Origin: Clostridiales bacterium
Lineage (GTDB): Bacteria; Bacillota; Clostridia; Peptostreptococcales; Anaerovoracaceae
Assembly: GCA_015243575.1 (NCBI GenBank)
Contig: CP042469.1
Span: 3,500,929-3,564,928, forward strand
Direction: 5' to 3'
Length of the DNA stretch: 64,000 bases
Both the position numbers and the translations under genes were made by a program. The notes beneath the pieces were generated by a model, which did not search any database, had not been told where the DNA came from, and saw nothing but the letters and a program-made list of their open reading frames with translations. Below are positions 38,374 to 46,758 of this stretch, one piece after another. The first letter of the stretch is position 1; each line of letters opens with the position of its first letter.

Positions 38374-39846
38374 TTACCCCCGATACTGCCTCAGCCGATA
38401 GAAATTATACCGATCCTTCTCAAACAAAGCACCGGCAAGGATAACAATTACAGGCACAATCAAAGAAAGAATACTGCCCACAAACCAGCCGTTCTCCCTG
38501 AAAAGCCAGGTGCCAAAACCGGCAACAAGTCCCAAAACGATGGAAACCAGTGCAACCCGTCCATTCATCTTATCATAGTACATCCCGCCGATTAGCGCAC
38601 CACACGGGGCCGCAAAGAAAATACCGCAAAAGGTATCGATCTGCAGCAGCGGGATTCCCTCCAGCGCAATTGCAATAGCGGCACACAAGAAGCCAAGACA
38701 AACAATAATAATGCGTCCAAACCGGATTTTCTCCCGTGTATTCGCATCTCGTTTGATCTTGCTCTTATAATAATCCACCGTAAAAAGTGCCTGCAATCCA
38801 ACGAGACACTTGGCACTGGCGCCAGTTCCGATGATAAAGATCAGCATAGCAAATACCATCTCATATTTTGCATTACTAAAGTGGCTCATAAAATAGAGCG
38901 GCCAGTCAGAGGTTGAAGAAGCCACTTCCACTCCCATGCTGAGAGATAGAGAACCGTGACCGAATATTACTGCACTGATGAGTGGAATGGGCATCCAAAG
39001 AATAAAAATGCCAAAGATCAGACCCCAGACCATGTTTTTCGTACTGGAACCAGATAGCGACATGGAGTACCAGCCCTGATCCAAGAAAATTTGCCCAGTG
39101 GCGACCACTAACGCAATAATTCCGTATTTAAACCCCTGAATGGAATTGACTCGCAGCATCTCTCCTGGATCTGCCCGGTCCGGTGCATATGCCTTTTGCT
39201 TCAACACTTCGTAGATTTGATTCAAGTCCAGCTTATCCAGCACAACCCAGATGATCAAAAGAAATAGTATATTAATAAGAACAAACTGCAAAATGCTATT
39301 ATAGACAGCCCCTCGAATCCCTGCCATGGAAATATACACCGTTACAATCATAATCGTGAGAAAGACAGTCACCTTGAACGGAATCTGAAAAACACCCTCA
39401 AATACCATTCCAACGCCTACGGCCTGTTCAATCAAAACAAACATTGCCACGACAGAAGCAAAAACAAAGTAGATATCCTTAAGTAAAGGATTGTACCGCT
39501 CCCCAATAAATTCAGTGACCGTCATCGCCTCCGGCATGAGCCTTCGCAGTCTCACTACAAATGGGATAAACAAAAGGAACGGTAGATTAGCCCATAGCGT
39601 ATAATTAATCCCGCCAGAAATACCGTATTGCATCGCGGCTTCGGCTGAACCGATAATACTGGTTGTCCAAGTCCAGGAGACAAACAGCGCCGCTGATAGA
39701 TAACCAAAGGGCAGAGCTCTACCCGCCAGGACAAAACCTTCCAGGGTATGATGAGAATACCTCTGATTCGCAGTATGGGCAATGGCAATAAAGAGGATAC
39801 CAAAACCAAATAGAATCCCGTATCCGATTAGTGAAGCAGATGTCAT
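38374..39846 (-). CDS. Sodium:solute symporter family protein
   Basis: 490 residues with about 13 membrane segments. SSS features are FVLAGRALPFGYLSAALFVSWTWTTSIIGSAEAAMQYGISGG near residues 35-75 and EAMTVTEFIGERY. Substrate unknown; the sequence is not close to PutP. ATG 39846 overlaps the stop codon of a 46-residue peptide gene (ATGA), so translation is coupled; the long in-frame extension to 40026 merely reads through that peptide gene in another frame. GGAGGAGGT lies 11 nt upstream. It is next to the toxin locus at its 3' end. Confidence 0.85.
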   Translation of the reverse strand: MTSASLIGYGILFGFGILFIAIAHTANQRYSHHTLEGFVLAGRALPFGYLSAALFVSWTWTTSIIGSAEAAMQYGISGGINYTLWANLPFLLFIPFVVRLRRLMPEAMTVTEFIGERYNPLLKDIYFVFASVVAMFVLIEQAVGVGMVFEGVFQIPFKVTVFLTIMIVTVYISMAGIRGAVYNSILQFVLINILFLLIIWVVLDKLDLNQIYEVLKQKAYAPDRADPGEMLRVNSIQGFKYGIIALVVATGQIFLDQGWYSMSLSGSSTKNMVWGLIFGIFILWMPIPLISAVIFGHGSLSLSMGVEVASSTSDWPLYFMSHFSNAKYEMVFAMLIFIIGTGASAKCLVGLQALFTVDYYKSKIKRDANTREKIRFGRIIIVCLGFLCAAIAIALEGIPLLQIDTFCGIFFAAPCGALIGGMYYDKMNGRVALVSIVLGLVAGFGTWLFRENGWFVGSILSLIVPVIVILAGALFEKDRYNFYRLRQYRG

Positions 39847-39983
39847 TGATGCTTGGGACCTCCTCCCACCAGTCGTTTCTTTACGAAATACCTGATCATG
39901 GAACAGCAGACGAAGATGATTCCTGCAACTAGCCAGATCACTGTGAAATAGAATAACAATCGATAAAAATGCAGCGAAACCAT
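39843..39983 (-). CDS. Small single-TM peptide coupled to the symporter
   Basis: 46 residues, below the usual ORF cut-off: MVSLHFYRLLFYFTVIWLVA then GIIFVCCSMIRYFVKKRLVGGG and a PKHQ end. One membrane helix (residues 8-30) with a basic inner tail. AAAGGAG lies 6 nt before the ATG. The TGA overlaps the ATG of the sodium:solute symporter by the ATGA arrangement. Small accessory peptides precede some SSS carriers (for example YhdT before PanF in enterobacteria), so an assembly or stability subunit is the natural guess. No homology claim is made. Confidence 0.75.
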   Translation of the reverse strand: MVSLHFYRLLFYFTVIWLVAGIIFVCCSMIRYFVKKRLVGGGPKHQ

Positions 39984-40250
39984 AGGCGTCTCCTTTCTGT
40001 TTTTTACCATTATAACGCATCCGCACTAAATTTTCTTCGTTTCTTTTTCTCTGTCTTTACCAACGAGAATCATACGCTAGGTTTGCCCCAGGTATTTTTT
40101 AAGTGAAATCCATTTCTTCGAATAAAATCACCAGCCCCAAAGGTCAGTTATCGTTCTGACAATCGGGGCTGTTTTCTTTCTTATTCTATCTTGCTGATTC
40201 TATTTTATCGAAATTTTAGCACATTCCGACTCGTCGCAGCAAGGCTTTCT

Positions 40251-41594
40251 CTATTCATCGATGGCCATATCCGGAGGAGCCACTTTAAAGCCTTTCGTCA
40301 GATAAACCAAGTAGACCAAACCAATAGCAGCCCAGCTGCCTCCTAGAATCAAAGCAGCTTTGTCAAGATGCACCAGCAGATAAAGATCTGCAAGAGCACC
40401 CAGCAACGGAAGGAGGAAAAACAGGATGGCCTCTCCCGCAGAACGTCTCCGCTCCTTGATAAAGTAATGTGCGATTACCGATACATTTACAAAAGTGAAC
40501 GCTGAAAAAGCACCAAAGTTGATAAAAGAGGTTGAAGTAGTGACGCTGAGTTTTAAAGCTAACAAAGCGATAACCCCTGTGATAACCACGCTGGTAACAG
40601 GCGTATTGAACCTGCTGTTCAGCACACCGAAGATTTTCTTAGGAAGGACGCCGTCCCGGCCCATTGCGTACATCAGACGAGCACCACTGGCCTGAGCTGA
40701 GATACCGGAAGCAAATTGCGCAATAATCATTCCTAGCAAAAAGATTGTTCCGAATACCGCAGGCGCCACTTCCTTTGCAATCTCAAATGCAGCATTGCCC
40801 GCATCCGCATACTCATAGCTGGGATGAGAAAGATGGGTAAAGTAGGTTACCGCGATAAAGATCACGCCTCCGATGATCGTTGTGAGCATGATTGCTCTTG
40901 GGATGGTCTTCAGCGGATCTACAGCCTCTTCAACAAAGGTGGAAACCGCATCAAACCCAAGGAAAGAATAACATGCAATTGCCGCTCCGGCTACAACAAA
41001 GTTAAAAGAGACATCGGGGTTGTAAAACGGACTCATCGACAGCAGAGTTCCTTCGCCAGCACCGTTCATTACTGCCTTGACGGTAAAAATAACGAAGGCC
41101 AGGATTACCATAAGCTGTATTACCACCATGGTGACATTAACGTTAGCTCCGATTTTCACACCGATGATATTGATGATGGTCGTGACAATGATAAAGAACA
41201 AAACCCACACCCAAGGCGGAATGCTTGGAATCGCAGCATTAAAGAAGGATGCCCCAATGAGCCAGATTGCCATGGGTATAAATATGTAATCAAGCAGGAT
41301 CGCCCAGCCGATCATAAAACCAAAATTGGGGTTGATGGCTTTTCTGGTGTAGGTGTAAGCCGAACCTGCAACGGGAAATGCCTTTACCATGTGGCAATAA
41401 CTTAAGGCAGTAAATAGCATGGCAACTACCGCGGTGAGATAGGCTCCGGCTTCCACACCATGGGTCGTTGTTGAGATGACCCCATAAATACCGTAGACAA
41501 TCATCGGTGTCAAATAAGCCAATCCGAATAACGTCAAATGATACAGCTTCAGCGTGCGGCGAAAGCCCTGCCCGCTTTGAATTCTTTCTTCCAT
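40251..41594 (-). CDS. APC-family amino acid permease
   Basis: 447 residues with 12 predicted membrane segments. The APC superfamily signature is near the start (LTLFGLAYLTPMIVYGIYGVIS, then VAGSAYTYTRKAINPNFGFMIGWAILLDYI), and SFLGFDAVSTFVEEAVDPLKTIPRAI is typical of permeases of the amino acid transporter group. Substrate unknown. ATG 41594 has AAGGAGG 8 nt upstream; the in-frame extension to 41654 is rejected. It lies 79 bp downstream of a nitrilase-family gene on the same strand, so uptake and hydrolysis of a nitrogen compound may be linked. Confidence 0.88.
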   Translation of the reverse strand: MEERIQSGQGFRRTLKLYHLTLFGLAYLTPMIVYGIYGVISTTTHGVEAGAYLTAVVAMLFTALSYCHMVKAFPVAGSAYTYTRKAINPNFGFMIGWAILLDYIFIPMAIWLIGASFFNAAIPSIPPWVWVLFFIIVTTIINIIGVKIGANVNVTMVVIQLMVILAFVIFTVKAVMNGAGEGTLLSMSPFYNPDVSFNFVVAGAAIACYSFLGFDAVSTFVEEAVDPLKTIPRAIMLTTIIGGVIFIAVTYFTHLSHPSYEYADAGNAAFEIAKEVAPAVFGTIFLLGMIIAQFASGISAQASGARLMYAMGRDGVLPKKIFGVLNSRFNTPVTSVVITGVIALLALKLSVTTSTSFINFGAFSAFTFVNVSVIAHYFIKERRRSAGEAILFFLLPLLGALADLYLLVHLDKAALILGGSWAAIGLVYLVYLTKGFKVAPPDMAIDE

Positions 41595-41673
41595 GAAGAG
41601 TTCCTCCTTAAAAAAATAATTCATAGAGAACCGTTGATTTTTCCAGGCGCGCACTTTTCAAATCATTGATTTC

Positions 41674-42573
41674 TCAGATAAATTTTTTATAGAGCTCCGG
41701 TCTGTAATCCGGCTCTGCTGCTGCCCCCGTGTCATCCATCAGACGCCTTTTTGCCAGTGACAGATCGATGGTTGCAAGATAGACGCCTTCCTGAACATTA
41801 TTCTTATCTCCTGCGTAATAGGCCACATCCGTTTCAAAGAACGGTGTAATCTTAGGCCCTATCACAGCACTTCCACCCCCAAAATAGCTGGTATCGTCAT
41901 AGCCGGTCAAATTTGCACTTGCAACAAAAATCGTATTGCAAAGGACACCGTACTCAAGCGTTGGCCCGTAATAATTCAAAAAGGCCTGCCGGCTCCCTTC
42001 TTTGGGGATTTCTTCAATGACTGCAGTGGGATTCAGGTAGAGCCTTGAACCCTTTGAGACATAGTATCTCATCAGTTCCGGGAATTGATAGGTATCGTAG
42101 CAGATTCCAATAGAAATGGGCCCCCATGGGGTATCAAACAGGAATGGTGTGTCACCTTTGACAAAATATTTGTTTTCCGAATCAAAGGGATGAATTTTTC
42201 GGTAAGAACCGATGACGCCCTTCGGACCTACCGCAATGGCGGAATTATAAATAAGCTTTGCGCTGTCTTCCAGCTTTTCTGCCATTCCAAACACGATATA
42301 GATTCCGTATTTTTCTGCCACCTCAACAATGCTTGTACAAGCTGGTCCCTCTATGGTTTCCGCCATAGCAAGCTTCTCACTCAACTCAATTTTTTCGCTT
42401 ACAAAATAATCGTATCCGGTAAGGCACAATTCAGGAAACACGACCAGGTCTGCTCCGCGCTTTGCTGCTGCAATGGAAAATTCCACGATCCTTTTCAGGT
42501 TGTTTTTCTTGTTGCCGGCATCGGGTTTGAAGTTTACGACGGCAGCGTTCATAACGTCTCTTTGATAATTCAT
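41674..42573 (-). CDS. Carbon-nitrogen hydrolase (nitrilase superfamily)
   Basis: 299 residues. The Glu-Lys-Cys triad is complete: E48 in VVFPELCLTG, K126 in GSYRKIHPF, C158 in SIGICYDTYQFPE. Members cleave amides, nitriles or carbamoyl groups; substrate not predictable here. The ending RRLMDDTGAAAEPDYRPELY is like amidase-type members. ATG 42573 has AAAGGTG 6 nt upstream; a GTG three codons earlier is part of that site. It precedes an APC permease and probably shares its transcript. Confidence 0.85.
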   Translation of the reverse strand: MNYQRDVMNAAVVNFKPDAGNKKNNLKRIVEFSIAAAKRGADLVVFPELCLTGYDYFVSEKIELSEKLAMAETIEGPACTSIVEVAEKYGIYIVFGMAEKLEDSAKLIYNSAIAVGPKGVIGSYRKIHPFDSENKYFVKGDTPFLFDTPWGPISIGICYDTYQFPELMRYYVSKGSRLYLNPTAVIEEIPKEGSRQAFLNYYGPTLEYGVLCNTIFVASANLTGYDDTSYFGGGSAVIGPKITPFFETDVAYYAGDKNNVQEGVYLATIDLSLAKRRLMDDTGAAAEPDYRPELYKKFI

Positions 42574-42740
42574 TTTTATCACCTTTTATAATAATTTATA
42601 TAAATTTATTTCATTATGCATTAATAGATTTATCGAGTCAAGCAAATTTTTCGAAAATTGTGGAAATTCAAAAAAAGAAATAAGCCATACTGATTCAACC
42701 AGATGGCTTGCGATTCCTATATAGACTTGAGACGCACTGA

Positions 42741-44207
42741 TTAGGGGATATTCTTAACCCCCTTGAAATTCGGTGACCAGTAGTAAGTTTGCTCCACTTC
42801 TTCCCCAAGCGGTTTCTGTGTCACCAGGCTGACCCCAAAGCTGCAGATAAGATTGATTCCGATCCCGACCCAGATAGGATGCATACCAAAGGGGCTTCCC
42901 AGCAGCATCCAGAGCAAAGAGGAAAACCCGCCAGCTGCCATTCCCGTAAGGACTCCTTCTGTGTTCATTCTCTTGGAAAACCAAGCAAACAAATACGGAA
43001 TCAGCAAAATGGAAGTGCTCAGCACAAGTCCCGTGATCCAAAGGTTGATCACATTTAGAATGCTGATGGCAAAGGTGAACCCCATACCTCCAGCAATCAG
43101 AACAAAAAAACGGTTCCAGAATATCAGTTCCCTGTCACTTGCATCGGGATTCAAGAATCCTTTTACGATATCTCTAGAAAAGGTCAGCCCTGAGGCTAAA
43201 AGGAAGGAATCCGCCGACGAGGTCACCGCAGCCAGTAAGCATACGATGACAAACGCCCCCAGATACGGGGAGAACATCTGCGTGATCATTTGGAAAGTAG
43301 CTAGCTCTGATGAGACATCCCTTGGAATCGTTACCCTTTGAAAAATGCCAACATAGGCAGGAATCAGCAGCCAGAGCATGGCAGCACACAACGGTGTTAA
43401 ATATCCCCAAAAGGCCACTTTATCACTCTTGCAGGAATTCAGCTTCTGCCAGTCCCCTTGATCACCGATGAGGAAAAACAATCCAATGGTTAAGACGTAG
43501 ATGCCCATCTGACTCCACCAATTAGTGCTGTCCAGCAAATACAGATACTCCGTATGGTCAATGGACTCAAAATATTGGCTTGCCCGGGTCCATCCCCCGC
43601 TTAATTTCAGGCTCTGGACGAAAAGCAAAATCAGGCCCGCAGCTTGCATCACCCCTTGCAGAATATCGGTTCCCACGATCCCCCATAGTCCGCTGAGTGC
43701 CGTATAGCACGTTATGGTGATGAAAATCAACAAAATGGCAAGCTTTCGATCAATACCAAAAACATAGACTACTAAAAAAGAAATGGCACTGAACTGCATC
43801 CCGATGACCGTTACATTCCTGATTAAAATTGCAATCGCAGTGGGAATCCTGACCGCCTCATGATATTTGGGAAATCGTAGTGCCATCATGTCCCCGATGC
43901 TGTATTGACGCAATTTACGGATTCTTGTGATAAATAAAAAGGCAAAAGGAAACCCGATTAGGTACGGAATGCTCAGCACCCAATAATTACTTAGCCCGCT
44001 GAGATAAGAAAGTCCTACGAGACCGATGATGCTTCCCCCGCCGACCCACGTCCCTAAATATGTCATAATGATATAAGCAAAGGTCAGCGACCGGCCGCAC
44101 AGATTGTATTCCTCATAGGAATGTACTGCTTTTCTTATAAAAAAGTAGCTGATGCTAAATAGTGCAGCTATATATATGATTGAGAAATTTATGGACCAAA
44201 AGTGCAT
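42741..44207 (-). CDS. Sodium:solute symporter family protein
   Basis: 488 residues with about 13 membrane segments. SSS features are YEEYNLCGRSLTFAYIIMTYLGTWVGGGSIIGLVGLSYLSG near residues 33-72, YSIGDMMALRFPKYHEAV, LSGLWGIVGTDILQGVMQA and VTSSADSFLLASGLTFSRDIVKGF. Substrate unknown. An AGGGTGAG ribosome site precedes ATG 44207. Unlike the 38374 symporter it has no small coupled gene in front. The gene stands alone; a 12-bp hairpin lies upstream at 44295-44320. Confidence 0.85.
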   Translation of the reverse strand: MHFWSINFSIIYIAALFSISYFFIRKAVHSYEEYNLCGRSLTFAYIIMTYLGTWVGGGSIIGLVGLSYLSGLSNYWVLSIPYLIGFPFAFLFITRIRKLRQYSIGDMMALRFPKYHEAVRIPTAIAILIRNVTVIGMQFSAISFLVVYVFGIDRKLAILLIFITITCYTALSGLWGIVGTDILQGVMQAAGLILLFVQSLKLSGGWTRASQYFESIDHTEYLYLLDSTNWWSQMGIYVLTIGLFFLIGDQGDWQKLNSCKSDKVAFWGYLTPLCAAMLWLLIPAYVGIFQRVTIPRDVSSELATFQMITQMFSPYLGAFVIVCLLAAVTSSADSFLLASGLTFSRDIVKGFLNPDASDRELIFWNRFFVLIAGGMGFTFAISILNVINLWITGLVLSTSILLIPYLFAWFSKRMNTEGVLTGMAAGGFSSLLWMLLGSPFGMHPIWVGIGINLICSFGVSLVTQKPLGEEVEQTYYWSPNFKGVKNIP

Positions 44208-44294
44208 ACTTGCTCACCCTTCTATCGAAGTTAACTGCTGTTAGGAAATGATACTTTCTACTATGTAAAACTGATATTTTTACTGTATAAACGG

Positions 44295-44320
44295 AATGCT
44301 GTCGCCAGGGCGACAGCATT
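44295..44320. terminator. Hairpin between the HTH gene and the symporter
   Basis: AATGCTGTCG / CGACAGCATT perfect stem (extendable through the CCAGGG loop). Follows the HTH gene on the minus strand by 47 bp. No strong T-run on that strand, so termination is only probable. Confidence 0.45.
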
Positions 44321-44366
44321 GTCTTCTTTAATATTGGTTTTCCTACGGAATTTAATTTCTCAAAGG

Positions 44367-44561
44367 TTATTTGTCCTGCTCAACAGCCTTAACCTTATTG
44401 CTATTGACCCATTCTATCACATCGTTTTGATCAAATCGAACATTTTTACCCAGCTTGATGAAGGGAAGTCCTTTTTTCTGTAGATTATAAATGGTCATTT
44501 TCGTTACCTGCAGCATCTCCGCAACCTGCTCGATTGTAAGAAATTTTACTTCAGATGACAT
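44367..44561 (-). CDS. Small helix-turn-helix (excisionase-type) DNA-binding protein
   Basis: 64 residues: FLTIEQVAEMLQVTKMTIYNLQKKGLPFIKLGKNVRF-type winged helix (HTH_17), then DQNDVIEWVNS. Such proteins are excisionases or small regulators. There is no integrase or other mobile gene next to it, so a regulatory role for the neighbouring transporter or SLH protein is equally possible. GGAGG precedes the ATG by 8 nt. Single gene, complete. Confidence 0.85.
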   Translation of the reverse strand: MSSEVKFLTIEQVAEMLQVTKMTIYNLQKKGLPFIKLGKNVRFDQNDVIEWVNSNKVKAVEQDK

Positions 44562-44770
44562 ATATATATCCTCCTATACGGCAATTTATATTAATTTATA
44601 TTTTATTATATTGTCTTTTGTTGAGTATTTCAAGTACATTTATTTTATGAAAATAATCGTTACGCCAGATAACACACCGCTATTTTTTTCTAAATAATTC
44701 CAAAATTATTCTTTGGGAACTTTCCCCCCGGCACCATCGTCAAAGAATTAAACTGTTGGAGGTGACAAAA

Positions 44771-45430
44771 ATGAAATTAAAAACAAAAGTGATTACTTTA
44801 ACCACTGCGATGGTGGTATCTATGACAGGCCAGTGTTTTGCTGCGGCAATTCCCTTTACTGATATCAACAATATTACATCCAAGGACAAGATTGTTGAAT
44901 TATACGACAAGGGGGTTTTAAAGGGGAACGGCAACGGAACGTTCAACCCAAGCGGAATCATCACTGCCGCACAAGGCGTGCAAATGATCGTTGATGCCTT
45001 TGACATCAGTCTTGCCAGCATCAGCTTCATCAAGGCTCCGCAGGCAACAGACTTTTTCAAGAATGCCAAGGATGATGCATGGTGCGCAGACGCTTTGATC
45101 AGAGCAGGCGCAAACAACATCGGCTTGCCCGCTGACCTAGATCCCAATGCACCGTGGACAAAAGAAGATTTTACTTATTATCTGATTACTGCAATGGAAG
45201 CTCATTATAACATGCCTATGATCAATATGATGTATATTGAGACAGCTGACGAAGCGGATCTCACGATTGAATATCAGGGCGCGATCCAAAGAAGCATGAA
45301 ATACAACATTACAGCACTGGATCAGGCTCGGAAATTCCATCCGAAAAAGCAGCTTACCAGGGCAGAAGCTGCTGAAATGATTTTCAACGGACGCGCACTC
45401 GTTCAGGAAATGAAGCTGGAAGTAAAATAG
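44771..45430 (+). CDS. Secreted SLH-domain protein
   Basis: 219 residues. Signal peptide MKLKTKVITLTTAMVVSMTG, cleaved after CFA. Two S-layer homology modules are visible: FTDINNITSKDKIVELYDKGVLKGNGNGTFNPSGIITAAQG near the start and a degenerate one ending FHPKKQLTRAEAAEMIFNG. The middle resembles a diverged SLH. Expected to bind the secondary cell-wall polymer; there is no other functional domain, so it could be a wall spacer protein. ATG 44771 has GGAGGTG 7 nt upstream (the frame is open from TTG 44756). Single gene with a bidirectional terminator. Confidence 0.85.
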   Translation: MKLKTKVITLTTAMVVSMTGQCFAAAIPFTDINNITSKDKIVELYDKGVLKGNGNGTFNPSGIITAAQGVQMIVDAFDISLASISFIKAPQATDFFKNAKDDAWCADALIRAGANNIGLPADLDPNAPWTKEDFTYYLITAMEAHYNMPMINMMYIETADEADLTIEYQGAIQRSMKYNITALDQARKFHPKKQLTRAEAAEMIFNGRALVQEMKLEVK

Positions 45431-45453
45431 AATATTGTTAAAACAAGATAAGG

Positions 45454-45479
45454 AAAAAGCCTGTAGCCCAGGCTTTTTT
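45454..45479. terminator. Bidirectional terminator
   Basis: AAAAAGCCTG / CAGGCTTTTTT with a short loop, between the SLH gene (+) and the YibE/F gene (-). Confidence 0.9.
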
Positions 45480-45520
45480 CTGCTTTTGGTTTTTATACAT
45501 AAGCTTTCTCAAGAAGCATC

Positions 45521-46684
45521 TTATAAACTCTGCGTCTCTTTCTCTCTCACATCAAATAGAAATCCACAGATAATTGAGGTCAAAGGAGATACCAGGACCA
45601 AGCCCAGACAGCCAACAAAAGTATGAAGCAGTTCGGCAGATATTGCTTTGGAGGTTAAGATGTTTGTCAGCGGAGTTCCCTGGGCCATGAAAACCATCAT
45701 TACGGAAATATAGCTGCCCATGTATGCAAGGAGTAAGGTTGTGGTCTGTGTTCCCACCACTGCTTTTCCGATAGTAAGGCCTGATTTGATCAGACTGGCT
45801 CTCGTAATTGCCGAATTGTTCTTTGCAATTTCATCCAGTGCCGCAGAAATATCAATGGCAAGATCCATGATTGCTCCCGAGCAGGCCAAATAGATCCCCG
45901 CCTGAAAAATTCCGGTCAGATTTAATGACATAAATCCCGCATATAACAAGGATTCGGACCACTGCATCACGGTACCGTCTATATGGAAGTAATCGGTAAA
46001 AATCACCGCCACTACTGCTGTGATCAAAGAACATACGCTAGCGCTGATCATTGCCGCATAGGCTTTTTTCGTAAATCCTGCAACCAGTAGAAGTGTTGTG
46101 ATTGTGAGGAGGTTGCCGACAATGAGACCTATGAGCAATGGATCGTATCCTTTTAGCATGAGCGGGATCAATAATTTCCAGATGCTTAATATTGCAAAGA
46201 TAAAGGACAAAAGAGTGCGAATCCCTGTAAGTCCTGAAAAAGCCACTAGCACCAAAGCGAAAATTCCAACCAATACGAGCTCTTTATGAATACGGTAGTA
46301 ATCGATCATGTTGGCGTATATAATTTTGCCCTCCTGATTAAATTCCAGCAGAACCCAGGCCTTGTCCCCCTGCTTAAATACCTTGTCGAATTCGTATTTC
46401 CCCACAAAAAGGTTAACCCCTTCTATCTCCTCACCTTTATGCGGTCCAGTTTCAATTCTCAGCAGGCAGTTTTGTTCTCCCTGCGTTACCATTCCGGTCT
46501 TATACATGCTCGCGTTATTCACTGAAAGAACCTGCGCCTTTACCCCTTCCGAATTGACGTAGATTTGTTTTTCAAAACCCGTGGGCAGCGCGGCAAAAAA
46601 CACAATAAAGACGAGAAACACCAGAATAAAAATGATTTCTTCTTGATTCTTATTTATCGTATCTTTCAAAATCATCACCCTCAT
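45521..46684 (-). CDS. YibE/F family membrane protein
   Basis: 387 residues. A membrane segment at residues 17-35, an outside beta-rich domain of about 95 residues (GFEKQIYVNSEGVKAQVLSV...), then seven or so membrane segments with the YibE/F pattern (GIRTLLSFIFAILSIWKLLIPLMLKGYDPLLIGLIVG, ACSGAIMDLAIDISAALDEI). Function is not established; a transporter has been proposed for the family. The start is uncertain: ATG 46684, ATG 46675, or TTG 46669, which has the best-spaced GAGGGTG. It follows alkaline phosphatase on the same strand after a hairpin. Confidence 0.85.
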   Translation of the reverse strand: MRVMILKDTINKNQEEIIFILVFLVFIVFFAALPTGFEKQIYVNSEGVKAQVLSVNNASMYKTGMVTQGEQNCLLRIETGPHKGEEIEGVNLFVGKYEFDKVFKQGDKAWVLLEFNQEGKIIYANMIDYYRIHKELVLVGIFALVLVAFSGLTGIRTLLSFIFAILSIWKLLIPLMLKGYDPLLIGLIVGNLLTITTLLLVAGFTKKAYAAMISASVCSLITAVVAVIFTDYFHIDGTVMQWSESLLYAGFMSLNLTGIFQAGIYLACSGAIMDLAIDISAALDEIAKNNSAITRASLIKSGLTIGKAVVGTQTTTLLLAYMGSYISVMMVFMAQGTPLTNILTSKAISAELLHTFVGCLGLVLVSPLTSIICGFLFDVREKETQSL

Positions 46685-46699
46685 GGAAGCTTAAATAAG

Positions 46700-46730
46700 T
46701 TTAATCAGGCTGGAGTATTCCCAGCCTGAT
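46700..46730 (-). terminator. Hairpin after the alkaline phosphatase gene
   Basis: Minus-strand ATCAGGCTGG / CCAGCCTGAT with a 7-nt loop, followed by TAAACTTATTTAAG. A probable partial terminator before YibE/F. Confidence 0.55.
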
Positions 46731-46758
46731 GCGATATGGTTTGTACGAATTTTTAAGC

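Noticed and set aside
44367-44561. Mobile element based on an excisionase-like protein
   Set aside because: No integrase, recombinase or att repeat was seen beside it, so it is annotated only as a small DNA-binding protein.
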